A stretch of DNA of 64,000 bases from Cinnamomum chago. Taxonomy: Eukaryota > Streptophyta > Magnoliopsida > Laurales > Lauraceae. The stretch is taken from contig CP142455.1 in NCBI GenBank assembly GCA_038049695.1, positions 65,916,501 through 65,980,500 of the forward strand. Reading direction: 5' to 3'. Below are positions 22,862-35,247 of this stretch, piece by piece (within the stretch, counting starts at the first letter, position 1; the number at the start of each line of letters is the position of its first letter). A program made the position numbers and the translations under genes. The notes beneath the pieces are model-generated. The model was given only the letters and a program-made list of their open reading frames with translations, did not search any database and was not told the origin of the DNA.

Positions 22862-25800
22862 AAGTACATCCTCGTATGCTTTTCACATGTTACTATCCAT
22901 CTTAATTCATTTGTCTTTATGAGCTTCTCTCCTCAACTATTCTCTCTGGAACTTCACATTAACATCTATTTCCTTGCTACTTTGTTCCAAGTCTTTGTTG
23001 GCTTCCCATTTCTCCTACTATAGCAAATAGCAGCTCGACCTATGGGGCTCACTTGGCACTCCTATCAATTTTTATCCCTCACACACTGGCTAACCCTTAA
23101 TGAACTCACCCCATTTTGACACTTCAAGCTTTGGCCCGCTGTTGGATCCATAATGCGAAAACAGGGATACAGAAATATTCCCCAAGGTGAAAAAAATGTC
23201 TAGTTTTGCAAACTTAATATCTTAATATGATTAGTTGTAACTAGGCTCGTCGCAACCTTCTGTGGGTCCTATCTGGTTGGATGCCAATCTGTTTTCTTTC
23301 TTTTCTCCTTATTAGTGTGTTTAAGTGGAAAAAAAATAAAGGGACTTGGGGTTTTGCCAATAACTGTTCCTATGAGATCATTCTATCTTTGAATTGAAGG
23401 CCTTGAAATTTGACAACCTTACACACTTTGATTAAGTGACTATTTTTTACTAAAATAATATGGTGGATTAGTTTGATGAGTGTGAAAGAAGTACCACTTA
23501 AGGGGTTTCTTCTTCTCTCTATAGTTAAGTACTCACACCCACTCACGCAAGCCAGGGACTGAGGGCACTACAGCCAGGGAATGATCTCTGGTTGTTTCTA
23601 AGGCAGGTGCCCTATCAATTGAGCTACCAGTGGATTGGCGCCACTTAGGATTTTAGATAGACCATAGATAGGTATTACATCATTGTGATTAGCAAGAGTC
23701 TACCTAGAACATTCTAAAGCATATCAAGGGGGAAAAATTGTAGTACGAGCCATTAGAATGTGCCATCCTCTTGCATGCCAATTAGTGTCAATTCAACACC
23801 CTAAGCCAAATTTTCTCTTGATCACACACAATCATACCGTAAAACCTAGCATCCTTAAATTGAAAGTTATCATCTAGTAGAGATACTTTTGCCAAGCTTA
23901 GTCCACAATGGGACTTTTCAATCCTACCCACTGGAATTTGTGGTGATTCGGGAGTAGGCTCTTAATGATTCCTTCTAAAGGTGAGATTGGTTAGTGGTAC
24001 ATAATACCTCCCTGTATACATGTCACCTCCCTCTTGATCACTCATACATGAACTTAGAAGGATATGGTACTCATATGTAGTATTTATGATTTTAGGATGA
24101 GTACATTTGGACGTGTAAAAAGTAAATTAAGGACTACATATTATACAAATATGCCTAAACATAGAGGGGATATCTTAGAGCGTAAAGAATATTATTTGTT
24201 GGTTGTTTTTAACCCTTGATCGAACAGGCCCCACCTTACCCCATAGATTTACACAGATATATGTCGTCTACAGAGTATAGAATACTTTCATATGGATGTC
24301 TCTGTCATCATTTGGTGCAATAATTTCTCATCATTTTGGGGAGAGGGTTCCTTTTGAGTGATTCTGAATTTCATGAAAAAACACTATATTATGGAAGTCC
24401 TTAAATTGATTGACTACACGTGAAGATCCAAGATGGCAAACTATCATGTTACTTAGTAAGCTATCCAAGACTTCCAAGATAGATCGGGATAGAAAAACAA
24501 AATTCATGTGGTCGATCCAATATAGTTGGGACAAGGCTTTGGTGGTGGTGATGAGGTGAGGTCCCAAGAGGAGCCATCAGGTAGTCTTTCCTGTTCCCTT
24601 GTACTAAATGATTACCTAGTTACCATCCTAGTGAATAAAGCAAGGGTCTGATCGGCACATCTATCTTATATCCTTCACTCTTCCCCTCTTTATATACCTA
24701 AAAAGCCCTCTTTCCTATGTATTTCTGGGAATTCAAATCAAGGTAGATAAACAAGCCCTTAGTAATTACAACTAGTCACTTTTTTATTTTTACAAATAAC
24801 CACCTACACAATCATCAGTCTACCACCTCGATAGCTGTCTAAAACTGGGTGAACACCACTGCAGTTTTGTCACAAAAAGTGCTAAATCTTCCAGTTTTGC
24901 AACTCTTCTAATAGAGTCAAGTGAAGTAAAGTTGATTTTGAAGAAAAAATAAAATATGAGTGGGTTATGATGGTATTTTGTTTGTAGTTGTTTGTTATGG
25001 AATCTTTTTGACTTTTTGTATGGAAAAGTGGGGGGTTTTTTTTTTAGAGGATAAAAATGGTTGCTTTTTTAATTTTTTTTTGAAAAAAATGGGGGGAGTT
25101 TTAAATTAAAGTGCATTTTGATGTGAAATCTTGTCTGAAAAATGGAGGCTTTACTTAACTTTTACTATATTAGTAAAGTGTCAAACTAGATCTAATCATT
25201 AAACTCAGGCTGTTTGCATTAAAAGGCCATAAAAACAGTGTCAATTTAAGCAAGATTAGTGCCTCTGATATAATCCAAGACGAGTTAAAATCAAACGAAA
25301 CTTTTATCCTTTTAGAACAATACATGTTGAATTTTAAAAAAATCAATTGAAAACTTCCTCTATCCACTGATCAAGGTAGTTTATCAAGATTTTCCAATAG
25401 AAAGTACTTATTTCTAGAAGACATAATTGCAGGTGTTATTTGTAATTCTCAAGAAAAAATAGTTCTTATATATATATTTTTTTCTATTTTACACTTTAAG
25501 ACCCAAAATTTGATGACCCGCTGTCTTTCTTGTCAACCCGTCGATCCCAACCCTTGATTTTTAGGAATAGAAACTGGTATCAAAGTACAACATATGGCAA
25601 CAGAATAAGCCCAATTGGGACCAAAAAAGTCAGACCTGATAATTGATAGTCCACTCGCCTGATGCTGTTGGTAATTCTGATACAAGTTATAAGATCTTCT
25701 TATATTATATAAAACAACAATGATATATAATATTAATTATAATGAAGGACCTTAACTTCATATGCCAATAATTCCATACTACTGGTTTAGATAATGATCT

Positions 25801-27230
25801 TTAAAATGAAAAGACCCGCAATGATATGGTCGAAGATATGTACTTAACTAACCTATAATTTCAGATTGTGGGATGCCATATGGCATCTTATAATCTCTTG
25901 TGATGTTTTGGCATTGTTGTTTTTGTCCAATGGGACTAGTCGGTGGACCATGAGGCTTGAAGATCACATAGAGTGTGAGTGATCTTTGCAGCCTATTTTG
26001 TTCAACACCTTCTTCTATAAATTTTGTCTCTTATCACTACTGAAATATTTAATGATCGAAGAGTTGTTCATTACCCATCAATTAGGAGTTTGCTAATTGA
26101 GCTTTGCTAATAATAAAGAGAAGTTCACTCATCTTTTATATGGATTTTTACCAAGGTGCAAGAAATCTCCGTCTGCTTGTGCAGGTGAATGAATGCACAA
26201 GATATTAAAAGTGACTCTTACAGTGAGTTTGCGTAGAATAAATGAAATATGAATAAGTAGAAATTCATGGTCAAATGAGCTCTACTTAAGGATTATAATG
26301 TAAGTGATAAAGGCTATAAGGTAGTCATGTAGAAGGAACCTTGGAATTACTAGGGTGATGGTTGAGTATTTATTTCACATCTTTCCTTGATTCAATTCTC
26401 ATTAAAGGAGAAGTTATATATTTGATGGTTATTTTTAGATTTTCACCTTTGAATATTCATTTCGATCCGCTTATGAAAATGGAATGTCTTAAAATTCCTT
26501 TGAATAAAATTACATGTAAGAGAAGCTAAAGAAACATTTTAAAAGTACGAATAACCTACAAACAGCCCTGATTTCCTCCCCCAAAACTAATTAACCAACC
26601 ATCTTGTTATTGTGGGGATATTTTCCAATGAAATCAAATAATGGAAGCGGTGGGTTCTCCATGACTATTAATGTAGGGTGCTCCCACTTTTTGGGTGGCG
26701 GGCATTGAAAATCCCGCACCAGCCCTCATGCCAACTCTCATTAGTAAAAGTTTAGCTGCTATTGCATACTTGCATTAATTAATTAATGGAAGGTGTTCTC
26801 CTGCATCATGCGGGACAAAGGAAAAACGAATCCCCGTCCTTCATCAGGGGCGTGTAATTCAATGGGGTGTTCCTGCCCTTTTGGAAGTAGAGAAGGAAGA
26901 TCCTGAATTCATTTTCCTTGATTATCTTACTAACATTTTCTGCATTTATGGACGTCTAACAAACTAGAAAACTATCTTGCTAAATGTACATTAAGCATTT
27001 ACACATTTGTTCATTCATAAATATTCTAATTTCAGTGTACTTCATCAAAAAAGTACTTCATTTTTTATTTTCTCCAAGCGTCGTTCGGCTATGTGACATG
27101 TAGCATGAAATGGCACCTAAATACATAATACTTATTTTGATAGAATGATAGTGGCATGCACAGGAAAAATGGCACCTAAATACATAATACTTATTTTGAT
27201 AGAATGATAGTGGCATGCACAGGAAAAATA

Positions 27231-27302
<72 letters not shown>

Positions 27303-29501
27303 GCCTCTGGTGCAATCCGCCCCACATAATAACATGCGAAGTTGTCTATGGCAGGGAGCTGGAAAGATCTGATCAATCAAACTTAAGGGAGTGCAAAAGA
27401 TGTACCCTATCATTTGATCATGGCCTTAAAGTCCAATGATTTCTGAAGACATTTATTTGGATTTCAATTCAGTCGTGAATAATTATCAAATTTGGGCTTG
27501 TGGTAATTTAAGGGGGATAGAGTAAGTGATGGGGTAACTTGATCATAAGTGGATCAGGTGATTTTTTTTTTTTCCTGTTAGAAAGGAACAGATGAGCCAT
27601 GGGTTGGATGTTTGTAAACTGATTGGATGTTAAAGATCCACACCCCATGCACCAGTCACTGATATTGGTTTGGTTCCATCAACTATTATGTACCTGATTT
27701 AAAGGGCCCTCCAACATGTCCAAATTCCCAAATTTCTTTCCCTAATCAATATCTATTTAAAAGAATTGAAATTCTATTTTAATGGCTAAAAATGGACGGT
27801 ATTACTGTGGGCGAATATCATTCTACTTTTATGATATTCACCATTGGATTGATCATTAGATGACATGCCATGAGTCAAAATTCTATATTATAATTAATGT
27901 GGGGAGGTTGAGGACGTGAGGAGACATTTTTTACGGAGCGTCAAAATCAATTGATGTCAATTGGAATTGAATTGATGTTGATTTCTCAATTAGGATTAGT
28001 CCTTTGGGGCGAGGAAAGGACTTGAAGAGACAAGCCACGACTCAAAGTTTTAAATTATAATTAATATGGGGAGGTTGAGGACATGAGGAGACATTTTGGG
28101 AGTCAATTATTTAGGTAGCATCGAAATCAATTGATGTCAATTGGAATTGAATTGATGTTGATTTCTCAATTAAGAACAACACAAATGTCTAGATAATCAT
28201 GAGTCTATGACCTTAGTAAAAGATAAGAAAAATAAAGTACCAATTGAAAAAAAAAATATGAAATAAATAAAAGAGAGAGGCAGAGAGAACTTCTATAAAA
28301 TAATAAAAGTACTTTACTACTTGAATGATGGGCGCATAACTACCAGAGAGAGATCGTTTGAGTTGAGGGGGCGACACTCGATCTTTTAACACTTGGAGGA
28401 TATGTTTTGTCTTTTAACAATTGTAGGAAGCGGTAGCTTTTGCATCAATGTGAGAGATTAAATGGGTGTTTCATGTTTCTCATCAATCCTGAGAGGCGTT
28501 GAGTGAGATATTTAAGATTTTTATTTTATTGCCTTAAAAGAAGATTAAGAAGATCATCGTTGAAGAGAGCCATTAAGTGGGGAGACGAAAGAAAATGGTT
28601 GGTCAAGATCAAATATTAAAGTTGGTCAAAATCAATTGAATAAATTGAGGCTGATTTCTCAATTGGAATCAGCCTGGTTGATTTTGCAATATGTCATATT
28701 TTTAGAAGCGGGCGACCTTCAACTTCAGCTGTGAAGGATTCCACTCTACAATGATAACAGATAAAAGATTCCTCATTTTGATGTCTATTCACTTCCCAGT
28801 GAATAGCTAAGTTGCAGAGGCATTTCACTTCCCAGGGACGACAGTAACCTATGTGAGACCCACAATAGTATTCCATTCATCTAATGTAGCAAAATATGTG
28901 TGTGTAAGAAAAGATGTTTTCAACCAAAGAGCATATGGGTGCATGATCTCTTCTTAAGAAAAATGGCAAGAAAAGTCTTAGTAGTTACCCTTGATAGGAG
29001 GCAAATCAGTGATTGCATTTGGTTCCTTCCCACAGAATCACCAACAAATGCCAGGGACTTCCCTCTGAGAATCTCCAGAAATTGAGTTGGGTCAAAGAGA
29101 GGCAGCTCGCAGTCATTGGGCTTCCACCTCCATTTCAAAAAATCGGTGTCGGGCCGACCATATTTCATGCAATTTTGGTGATCATGAATCGCCCAACACG
29201 TCTCATTAGTGTAATATGGCGCGTTGGTGTCAGGGACCCATTCCCCTGTAAAAATGTCGCACATCTCATCCGATTTTTCATACTTTAGATCACTAATATT
29301 TGCTGAAGAAGAAGAAGATGACGATGAAAAAGAAGATGGATCAAAGATCTTCCATTCAAGTGAAGGAGGGAGATAGGGGCAATAAAGAGGGATGATGGTA
29401 AGAAGTACTATGCCCAATGTAAGTAGAACAACTATCATTGGGGTGTATTGTAGGGGAGTTTTCATCCCAATGGGATGATGATCAATGGCATTGAGCTTCA
29501 T
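21949..29501 (-). CDS. TRICHOME BIREFRINGENCE-LIKE (TBL) cell-wall O-acetyltransferase, two exons
   Basis: Exon 1 is 29501-28989 and exon 2 is 22746-21949, joined in phase 0 across a GT-AG intron of 6242 bp; stop TAA at 21951-21949. The product is about 436 residues, normal for the family. Residues about 19-40 are a hydrophobic anchor (type II Golgi protein), followed by a Ser-rich stem. The TBL domain begins at [11 protein letters not shown] (about 81), the GDS motif is in [13 protein letters not shown] (about 154-156), and the DxxH motif is in [10 protein letters not shown] (D about 401). Known family members transfer acetyl groups to wall polysaccharides such as xylan or xyloglucan, using the GDS serine with Dxx[14 protein letters not shown] and [12 protein letters not shown] resemble the TBL19-22 branch; the exact substrate is not deducible. 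The start was chosen at the first ATG before the anchor. A SINE lies about 220 bp upstream. The reading frames are intact. Confidence 0.9.
22823..22858. repeat. (CT)n microsatellite near the 3' splice site of the TBL intron
   Basis: Eighteen CT units (GA on the transcribed strand) lie about 80-110 bp inside the intron, upstream of exon 2. Confidence 0.9.
22860..23514. other. TBL intron, no recognisable feature
   Basis: AT-rich intronic DNA with no coding similarity and no resolved repeat. Confidence 0.5.
23515..23645 (-). mobile_element. tRNA-derived SINE remnant in the TBL intron
   Basis: On the minus strand TGGTAGCTCAATTGATAGGG is a near-match to the tRNA D-arm/box A region, followed about 40 bp later by GAGATCATTCCC, a degenerate box B. 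Such Pol III promoter pairs define plant SINEs. No target duplication was found. Confidence 0.5.
23646..27109. other. TBL intron, no recognisable gene
   Basis: About 3.5 kb of AT-rich intron. T and A runs occur around 25030-25090. I see no coding fragment, clear terminal repeats or target duplications. Confidence 0.45.
27110..27302. repeat. Perfect 59-bp tandem duplication followed by (CT)28 and (AT)7
   Basis: A 59-bp unit starting ATGGCACCTAAATACATAAT occurs at 27110-27168 and again, identical, at 27169-27227. A CT tract (27233-27288) and an AT tract (27288-27302) follow directly. The identity of the two units points to a very recent slippage or replication event. Confidence 0.9.
27303..27874. 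other. TBL intron, no recognisable feature
   Basis: Intronic. Nothing supported. Confidence 0.45.
27875..28185. repeat. Imperfect tandem duplication (about 167-bp period) in the TBL intron
   Basis: Phrases GGGGAGGTTGAGGAC, GAGGAGACATTTT and CAATTGATGTCAATTGGAAT followed by TGAATTGATGTTGATT occur in the same order from 27875 and from 28042. A third, partial copy with GGTCAAAATCAATTG and GATTTCTCAATT lies near 28632-28670. Confidence 0.8.
28186..28988. other. TBL intron up to the exon 1 donor
   Basis: Apart from the partial duplicate at 28632-28670, nothing is recognisable. The intron donor reads GTAACTAC on the minus strand, directly after the AGG codon that ends exon 1. Confidence 0.5.
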
Positions 29502-29721
29502 GAAAAGAGTTGTAAGGGATATGGGAAGATGGATAGGCGTGGGAGAGTTTTAAGGAGAAAATTGTTGGGGACGTTTTAGAGAAACAATGAGCATGAACTT
29601 TATGTGGGATTTGTACGCAAATGCAAAGGTGGTTGTTGAATTTTATAATCTTAACTGGGGGAAACTGTGAGAAGGACCTTGGCTCAAAAGAGCATGGTGC
29701 CCCTTGTGTTGATGAAGAAGA

Positions 29722-29888
29722 TTTTTTTTTTTTTTTTTGGTAACCCAACCAATGGGGCCGCTATTTAAGAGAAAGCCCGCATACACAAGGTGTACATGTA
29801 ACCCCTTGTGTTGAAGTATCGGGGGTTCGTATCCCGGGCGGCCAGGTAAAAACTGACACACCTTACCACTCGGATAAGGAGCAGTTCT
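29722..29888 (-). mobile_element. SINE in the TBL upstream region
   Basis: A 9-bp duplication TGAAGAAGA lies at 29713-29721 and 29889-29897. On the minus strand the insert ends in a 17-base A run (T run 29722-29738). It carries a box A-like CCGAGTGGTAAGG near its start and a GGTTCGTATCC-like element readable on the plus strand. Poly(A), short duplications and Pol III-like boxes indicate a non-LTR-mobilised SINE. It sits about 220 bp upstream of the TBL start codon, so it could affect that promoter (inference). Confidence 0.6.
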
Positions 29889-29897
29889 TGAAGAAGA

Positions 29898-30879
29898 ATA
29901 TTTTAGAGTTGGAAGAATATAGGAATATGATAAAACAGGAAAAGGGTTACATTTACACCATAACTGAATGTGGAAACTGGTTTTGTACCATCTGATCATA
30001 GCTCTTTTCATTTATACGAACGACGGCCACTAACTACATATTGCAATAAGTTGAAGGAAGCTATCAGACAGCAAAGGCACTTTGGATGAAAAAAGAGAGT
30101 GGTTTGGGTCGGGTTAATAGTGCCCCAAGACAGGGATGTAGAACTGAATTACTAAAATGGTACCCAAATAGAAACGACACAGATCATACAATATACTCAA
30201 ATGCAACTTAAAGAACCCGACCCGGTCCTAAACCCCAATAGAGAGCCTGGATATGATCCCAAATTGAGACCTAGATGCTTACATACATAGATCATATCGT
30301 TAATAGAAATGTTTTACAATCAACAGTATATGCAATCCAGCTTTGTGGGGCTCACTTCGTCTCACCTTGGGTCAATGTAGGCCCTCTCACTCTCTCATTG
30401 TTTCATTATCTAGCACTGGGCCCAATTTCACTCTCATCAAACCTTTATCCATCATTAGATTGAATCTCAAAGAAATTTATGGTTTAAAGACCATTAAACT
30501 TTATGGCTATTAAATTAAAGGCTAAGATGATCTCAAGGGCTGATTTGTTGGTTGACCCTATAAGGAGACCTTTCCATGTACCCCCACCCCAAATAAGTAA
30601 GCATCTATCTCATCTACATGGGCCCTATGAGCTGTTCATAGGAGAAAATTGAAGAGTTTTCAGACTTTAAAAATTAGAGCATGATTCACTCTCTTAGAAC
30701 CCAAATACAGGTTGCACCCTCACCAGTCTAAACTGCTCAATTTACTCAAGGTGAACATGTAAGCACAATAATAAAGAGCCTCTACAATAATGCTAAAAAC
30801 TATCAGGTGAATTTTTTGTATGACATATAGCTTATATAGGGCTGTCCTCTTCTGCATATCTCGCATAGGAGCAAGTGCA
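29898..30879. other. Upstream spacer, no recognisable gene
   Basis: Non-coding between the TBL upstream region and the dispersed repeat at 30880. Nothing supported. Confidence 0.45.
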
Positions 30880-31325
30880 CTAAAGATCCAGGTGAGACAA
30901 TCCTAAATATGAAATTTCAAGTCAATCTGACAGTTTATGTAAACTTGAGGTGGCCCCAAGTTTAACGGTTTTAAATAATAAAATAAATTCAAACTAGATT
31001 CAATGGTCTAGTCCATTTAGATCGGTGTAAGCTCCATGGGATCCGGGATATATGGGGTAATGGGTAGGATTTTGGATGGTACATTTGGATTGATCATATG
31101 GTGGGCTCCACTGGCTGTCTCGTATGATATCTCTGTGCCAACTGTATGTACAGGAGCAGATGCCAATACAAACGGTATCAATTCAAGGTGGAATGTGCTC
31201 GGATTGGAGTGAATTTTATTCCATTGCCAATTGATGAGCATGTGATATGAGAAATTTGAATTTCTCATAAACTCCATTGGTCCATTTCTCATCCTTAACC
31301 ATGGATTTAGAAGTTGAAATACATT
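30880..31325. repeat. Dispersed repeat, copy 2, split by the Tat element
   Basis: Parallels 20980-21415: CCTAAATATGAAATTT, GGTCTAGTCCATT, CATTTGGATTGATCATA and GGTGGGCTCCACT occur in the same order. The Tat element has inserted at its right side (target ACATT at 31321-31325). Confidence 0.45.
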
Positions 31326-32040
31326 TGTAAGTGCAGAAATAATAATACTCACAAGATCAGGATGCCTCTCAGGACTTACTCAATGCATGGAGGAGATAGC
31401 TGCGACGGTCTGAACCTGAAAGAGGAGAAAGACAAGGGTCAGAGGACCCTGGCTCTGGGCAGCGCAGGGCTCTCCGATGCTTAAGTCAGCAATCGATCGG
31501 AGAAGAAGGAGGAGAAGAAGAAAGACTGGGTGTCTATGTGAGAATGCTTACCTTTTGCTCCCTTTGGCTCGTGCCTTATATATGGAACAGTTTTGGGTGA
31601 GTGCTAGTGGGCTTGGTGATGTGACCTGGGTCACATCAGCCCACAAAGTCATTAATGAAGGTCCATCATAGCCCTCTTTGCATTTAATGCGAATCCGATC
31701 AGCCCATGCTGCATTTAATGCTAGTCACATTGGGCCTGACCATGCCCAGATCTAATGATGGCTGGGGTCCCATCAGACCCCTTCCTTGGGCCTTGCCACG
31801 GCAAGGCCGTGGCTGTTAGCTCCAAGCGCAATAGTGCATTGCCGAGATCGCACTATCGAGACTGAACGGGGTGTGCGGCCGAACTGAATACTGTTTGGCC
31901 GAGACCAGCACGTAGTGCCGAGACCGAAGTGGATCGGATCGTAGCCGAGATCAAGGGACGTGGTCCCCCATACAGTAGCTAACCGAGCACACCCTAGCCG
32001 AGACCAAGAGAAACTGGTTCACGAAATGGGCCCCCACACA
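31326..32040 (-). repeat. 3' LTR of the Tat element (left copy)
   Basis: Direct repeat partner of 40690-41404. The minus strand reads TGTGTGGGGGCCC to CACTTACA. A polypurine-like GAGGGGCTAT lies just inside (32041-32051). Confidence 0.93.
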
Positions 32041-32710
32041 ATAGCCCCTCAGTTCTTGACCTCTAGGGCTTTCTCGGGCGCTAGGGTTAAGAGCTGGACC
32101 GATCTCCCGAGACGGATAGTGCTTGCCTTCCATCTGCCTTTTGGTCAAGGGTTGTGACTCGTTCGGCGCCAGACGCCGTCACTGCTTCGTCTGCCAGAGG
32201 CAATAAAGGGGGTAATAAATGCGGGGGCTATGATTAGCATGGGAAGGCGAACCATCACTGCCACAGCGCCACGCGTTATTGCCTGGTAGGCTGTCTTGTC
32301 TTTTCGAGGGGGGGCGTGCGACGCAAGCCGAGGCGACATCTCACGCGTGTCCCGCTTCGAATTCCGGAATGGCGCCCATTCCTCCCCTTTATATTCACTT
32401 CTGTCTTCTCCCTTTGTCATCTCTGCAAACGAACCTTGTCGAAGCTCTGCTAGAACCTCTGTTCGCCGGAACCTTCACTGCCAGAACCACCTCCGTCGCC
32501 TCCTAGCTTCGTCCAGGACTTCCTCTAGGACCAGTGAGGGATCAACGGCCTGAGTTGTGATTTCGCCCGAGTCTGTGAGTCTCCCTGCCTCGATTCTCTT
32601 CTCTTCCATTTTGTATTTCTGACCTAAACCCCTCCTAGGATCTGCTCCGTCCCTCAGGTCCTTCCACAGTTCAGACCCCTAGAGATTATTAGGGTTCCTT
32701 AGATTCAGAG

Positions 32711-34934
32711 ATGGGGATTTTCACCCATTGGATAGATTCCCAGGCCGGCCTGGCAAATCTTAGGAGAGTCTACATGATCCCGGACGATGTCCGGATCATG
32801 GCAGCCGACCCCTCCATCTACTCATTTCACAACGGCTGGATGCCGTTTCCCCTGATAGCCGTGATCGAGGGTGGGGTCAGATTCCCCGTGGCCCCCCTTC
32901 TTAGGTCTTGCTTGGAGACCTGGAACCTTAGCCCCTGCCAGCTGATGCCCAATGGGTATAAAATCATCATGGGCATCGCCGAGCTGAATAAGATTCTAAA
33001 CATCGACCTCGGCGTCCATGATATAGAGGATATATATGACCTCTGCAAGTCCAGGGAGGGGGTCACCTACTATCTTCGTGTCAAGGCCAAGTGCCAACCC
33101 CTCGTCACGGCGTTGGAGGACTCCAATAAATACGCCGGAGATGACCGCCTGCTCGTCTCGGGAAACTGGGAGTTCGGCGAGACCGAGACCGAAGCAGCTA
33201 GGAGGGTCCGAGTCCCTCGACGCTTCGGGACTCCACCGAGTAAAGACCTAACTCCCTGGGTTTCGGATTTCTTCTTATGTTTGATATCTGCTGCCGGATT
33301 CTAACTCGGCTGTTTTTCGCAGACCTTTCTCAGCGCAAGCGCGAAGCCCAGCTGAACGGTTGGAGGAGGCATGCACCTTGGCTGAACAAGGTGTACTGCT
33401 ACCGCGGCCACTACACAAGAGCTGCCTACTCTCTTCTGAAGTACGAGCCGAGATACGTGTCTTATACACGGAAATCCGGCAACCCGGAGAGATTCACCCC
33501 CGATCTAGCAGAAACCAGCGGGACCGTCTCGGTTGCGGGAGCGTCCGCAACGTTGGCCGTGGTCGCGGGCATCCCGCTAAGGGAAATTGAAGACTATACC
33601 TCCGGAGCCGAGGTAGACTCTCCGACAAGGGAAGTTGAGAACTATTCTTCCGGAGCCGAGGCCGAAGCCGACAATATGGAGAGGCGCAGGCCCGCGTTTC
33701 AGCCGCGGAATCTGGCGGACGCCGTCCTCGGTGGCGGTAGACAGGCTGCCGCACCCCGCACTGCCCCGCCCTCCTTCGGGACCATCGTCCCTGCCAGAGT
33801 TGAGGCCCGACCTCCCCCAGACTCGGAAAGCGAGAGGCCGAGGAAAAAGGCGAAGGGGAAGGGGCTGGATCAGGAGGAGCGATCACGGCAACGTTCACCC
33901 CAAGCTGCGAGCGAGAGGGCAGCGGACGTGGTGCCCACTCCGGCGGTTCCTCTGGTGGAGAGTCGCTCCGAGCCCCAGGCGGCAACGTCCTCGGGTGCCG
34001 ACCGGCCGAGTTCAGGCCGGACATGGAGCTGAGGAAGGGGAGGCCCCTAAATGCTGAGGACAGACTGGTGGGGAGCCCGGATGTCATTGCGGCGCTCAGC
34101 CGAGCCTGTGCACTCCCCAAGGACATGGAGAGGCACAGGTCGGAAGACTCCCCCCTGCTGCTTATGAGGACCATACAGCACTCCCTCGCTGTAAGTGCCC
34201 GACTTTCCTGGTCACAGGTGTTTCTATCTTTTGATATTTCTTGCTTTCGTGCTGAGCTTTTTTCGTTTGCTCCGCTGCAGGCTGTCCAAAGGCTCCAGAT
34301 AGTCGCTGACAGAATAACGGAAGAGGACAACCGGCTGGCCCGCCTAGCAAAGGAAAAGCAGAGAGCCGAAGCCGAACTGAAGGCGGCCAAGGAGGAGCTG
34401 AAGGCGGAGGCGGCCAAGACTGCAGAGCTCAATGCTCAATCAGATATAATGGCCAGCGACCTCTGCAAAGCAAGGTCAGAGAGCTTCGAGCGGCAAACGA
34501 AGCTCCAGGCAGAGGAAAAGAGGTCGGCGGGGTTCAAGGCCGAGCTGGAGCTGGAAAGGAAGGCGAAGGAGGAACTTCTTGCATCGAAGGAGGAACTCCT
34601 TGCATCGAAAAAAGCCGAGGTCGATGCCGCCTTCCTGGAGGGGACTGAGGAAGCTGCGAAAATTTATGTTGATCAAATCACGGCACTCAGCCCGAAGCTG
34701 TACCGACTCGGCAGCAAGGCCGTGTTGAAGAAGATGGGGGTTCCTGCAGATGATCCAATATATCAGAATCTCCCCGAGCTCGGAGATGAGCCCCTAGATG
34801 AAGCCCTGGCCGAGACCCCTGCCACTCCGGCCGAAGTCCCTTCCGAGCCAACGCCTGACCCCGTTGAAGAAGCTCCTCAAGCCGAGGCCGCCGTGGTCGT
34901 TATCGAAGACATAGAAGCAGGGCCGTCGACTTGA
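32711..34934 (+). CDS. Antisense gene of the Tat element, Transposase_28 (putative gypsy type) family, in three open segments
   Basis: This gene runs opposite to gag-pol. The first segment (from ATG 32711) encodes the domain known as Transposase_28, putative gypsy type transposon (LANLRRVYMIPDDVRI, GWMPFPLIAVIEGGVRFPVA, LLRSCLETWNLSPCQLMPNG, then IIMGIAELNKI). The second (about 33323-34032) adds GWRRHAPWLNKVYCY and a low-complexity acidic/basic tract. The third (34023-34934) is a long coiled coil rich in Glu, Lys and Ala with an acidic proline-rich tail. GT-AG-like intron borders separate segments near 33242/33322 and 34190/34280. A TATA-like TTTATATT lies near 32390. Antisense genes of this position and type are known in Tat relatives such as Grande; their role is unsettled. 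It looks whole. Confidence 0.75.
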
Positions 34935-35247
34935 CTTCCTCTTTCTTCTTATAAAATGTAGTCTTTGTTTCAAACTATTTCAATGTAAGCTCCAGTGTAT
35001 GTATCAATGTTATCAATGAAAGGCCCTTTCTCATATTTGTCTCCTGTGTGGTGTGGCTTTTATTTGCTTTCCTTTGTACGCTTTCCGTGAGTGTTATGAA
35101 TCTGGGTGTGAGTTCGGACTAGAGTGGACCGGTTAGATTAGGGTTCTCTGTGAGCGCTCTGACCCCTTGGAGGCCTCTTTTATTTCGGCGAGACCAGAGA
35201 ACCGTATCGGACCTGTCAAGGCGGTGGTAGACTGGGTACCATCATCG
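34935..35247. other. Non-coding 3' region between antisense gene and satellite
   Basis: Contains T-rich sequence and ATCAATGTTATCAATGAAAG, a plausible 3' UTR of the antisense gene. No coding capacity. Confidence 0.5.

Noticed and set aside
24331-24567. 78-codon minus-strand frame
   Set aside because: Lies in the TBL intron; no domain recognised and composition like random AT-rich sequence.
27058-27439. Arg/Glu or Ser/Leu repeat frames of 74-93 codons
   Set aside because: Translations of the (CT)28 microsatellite.
33494-34432. 312-codon minus-strand frame over the Tat antisense gene
   Set aside because: It is a shadow of the Transposase_28-type gene on the plus strand in GC-rich DNA; the composition is Ser/Arg/Leu-rich with no domain.
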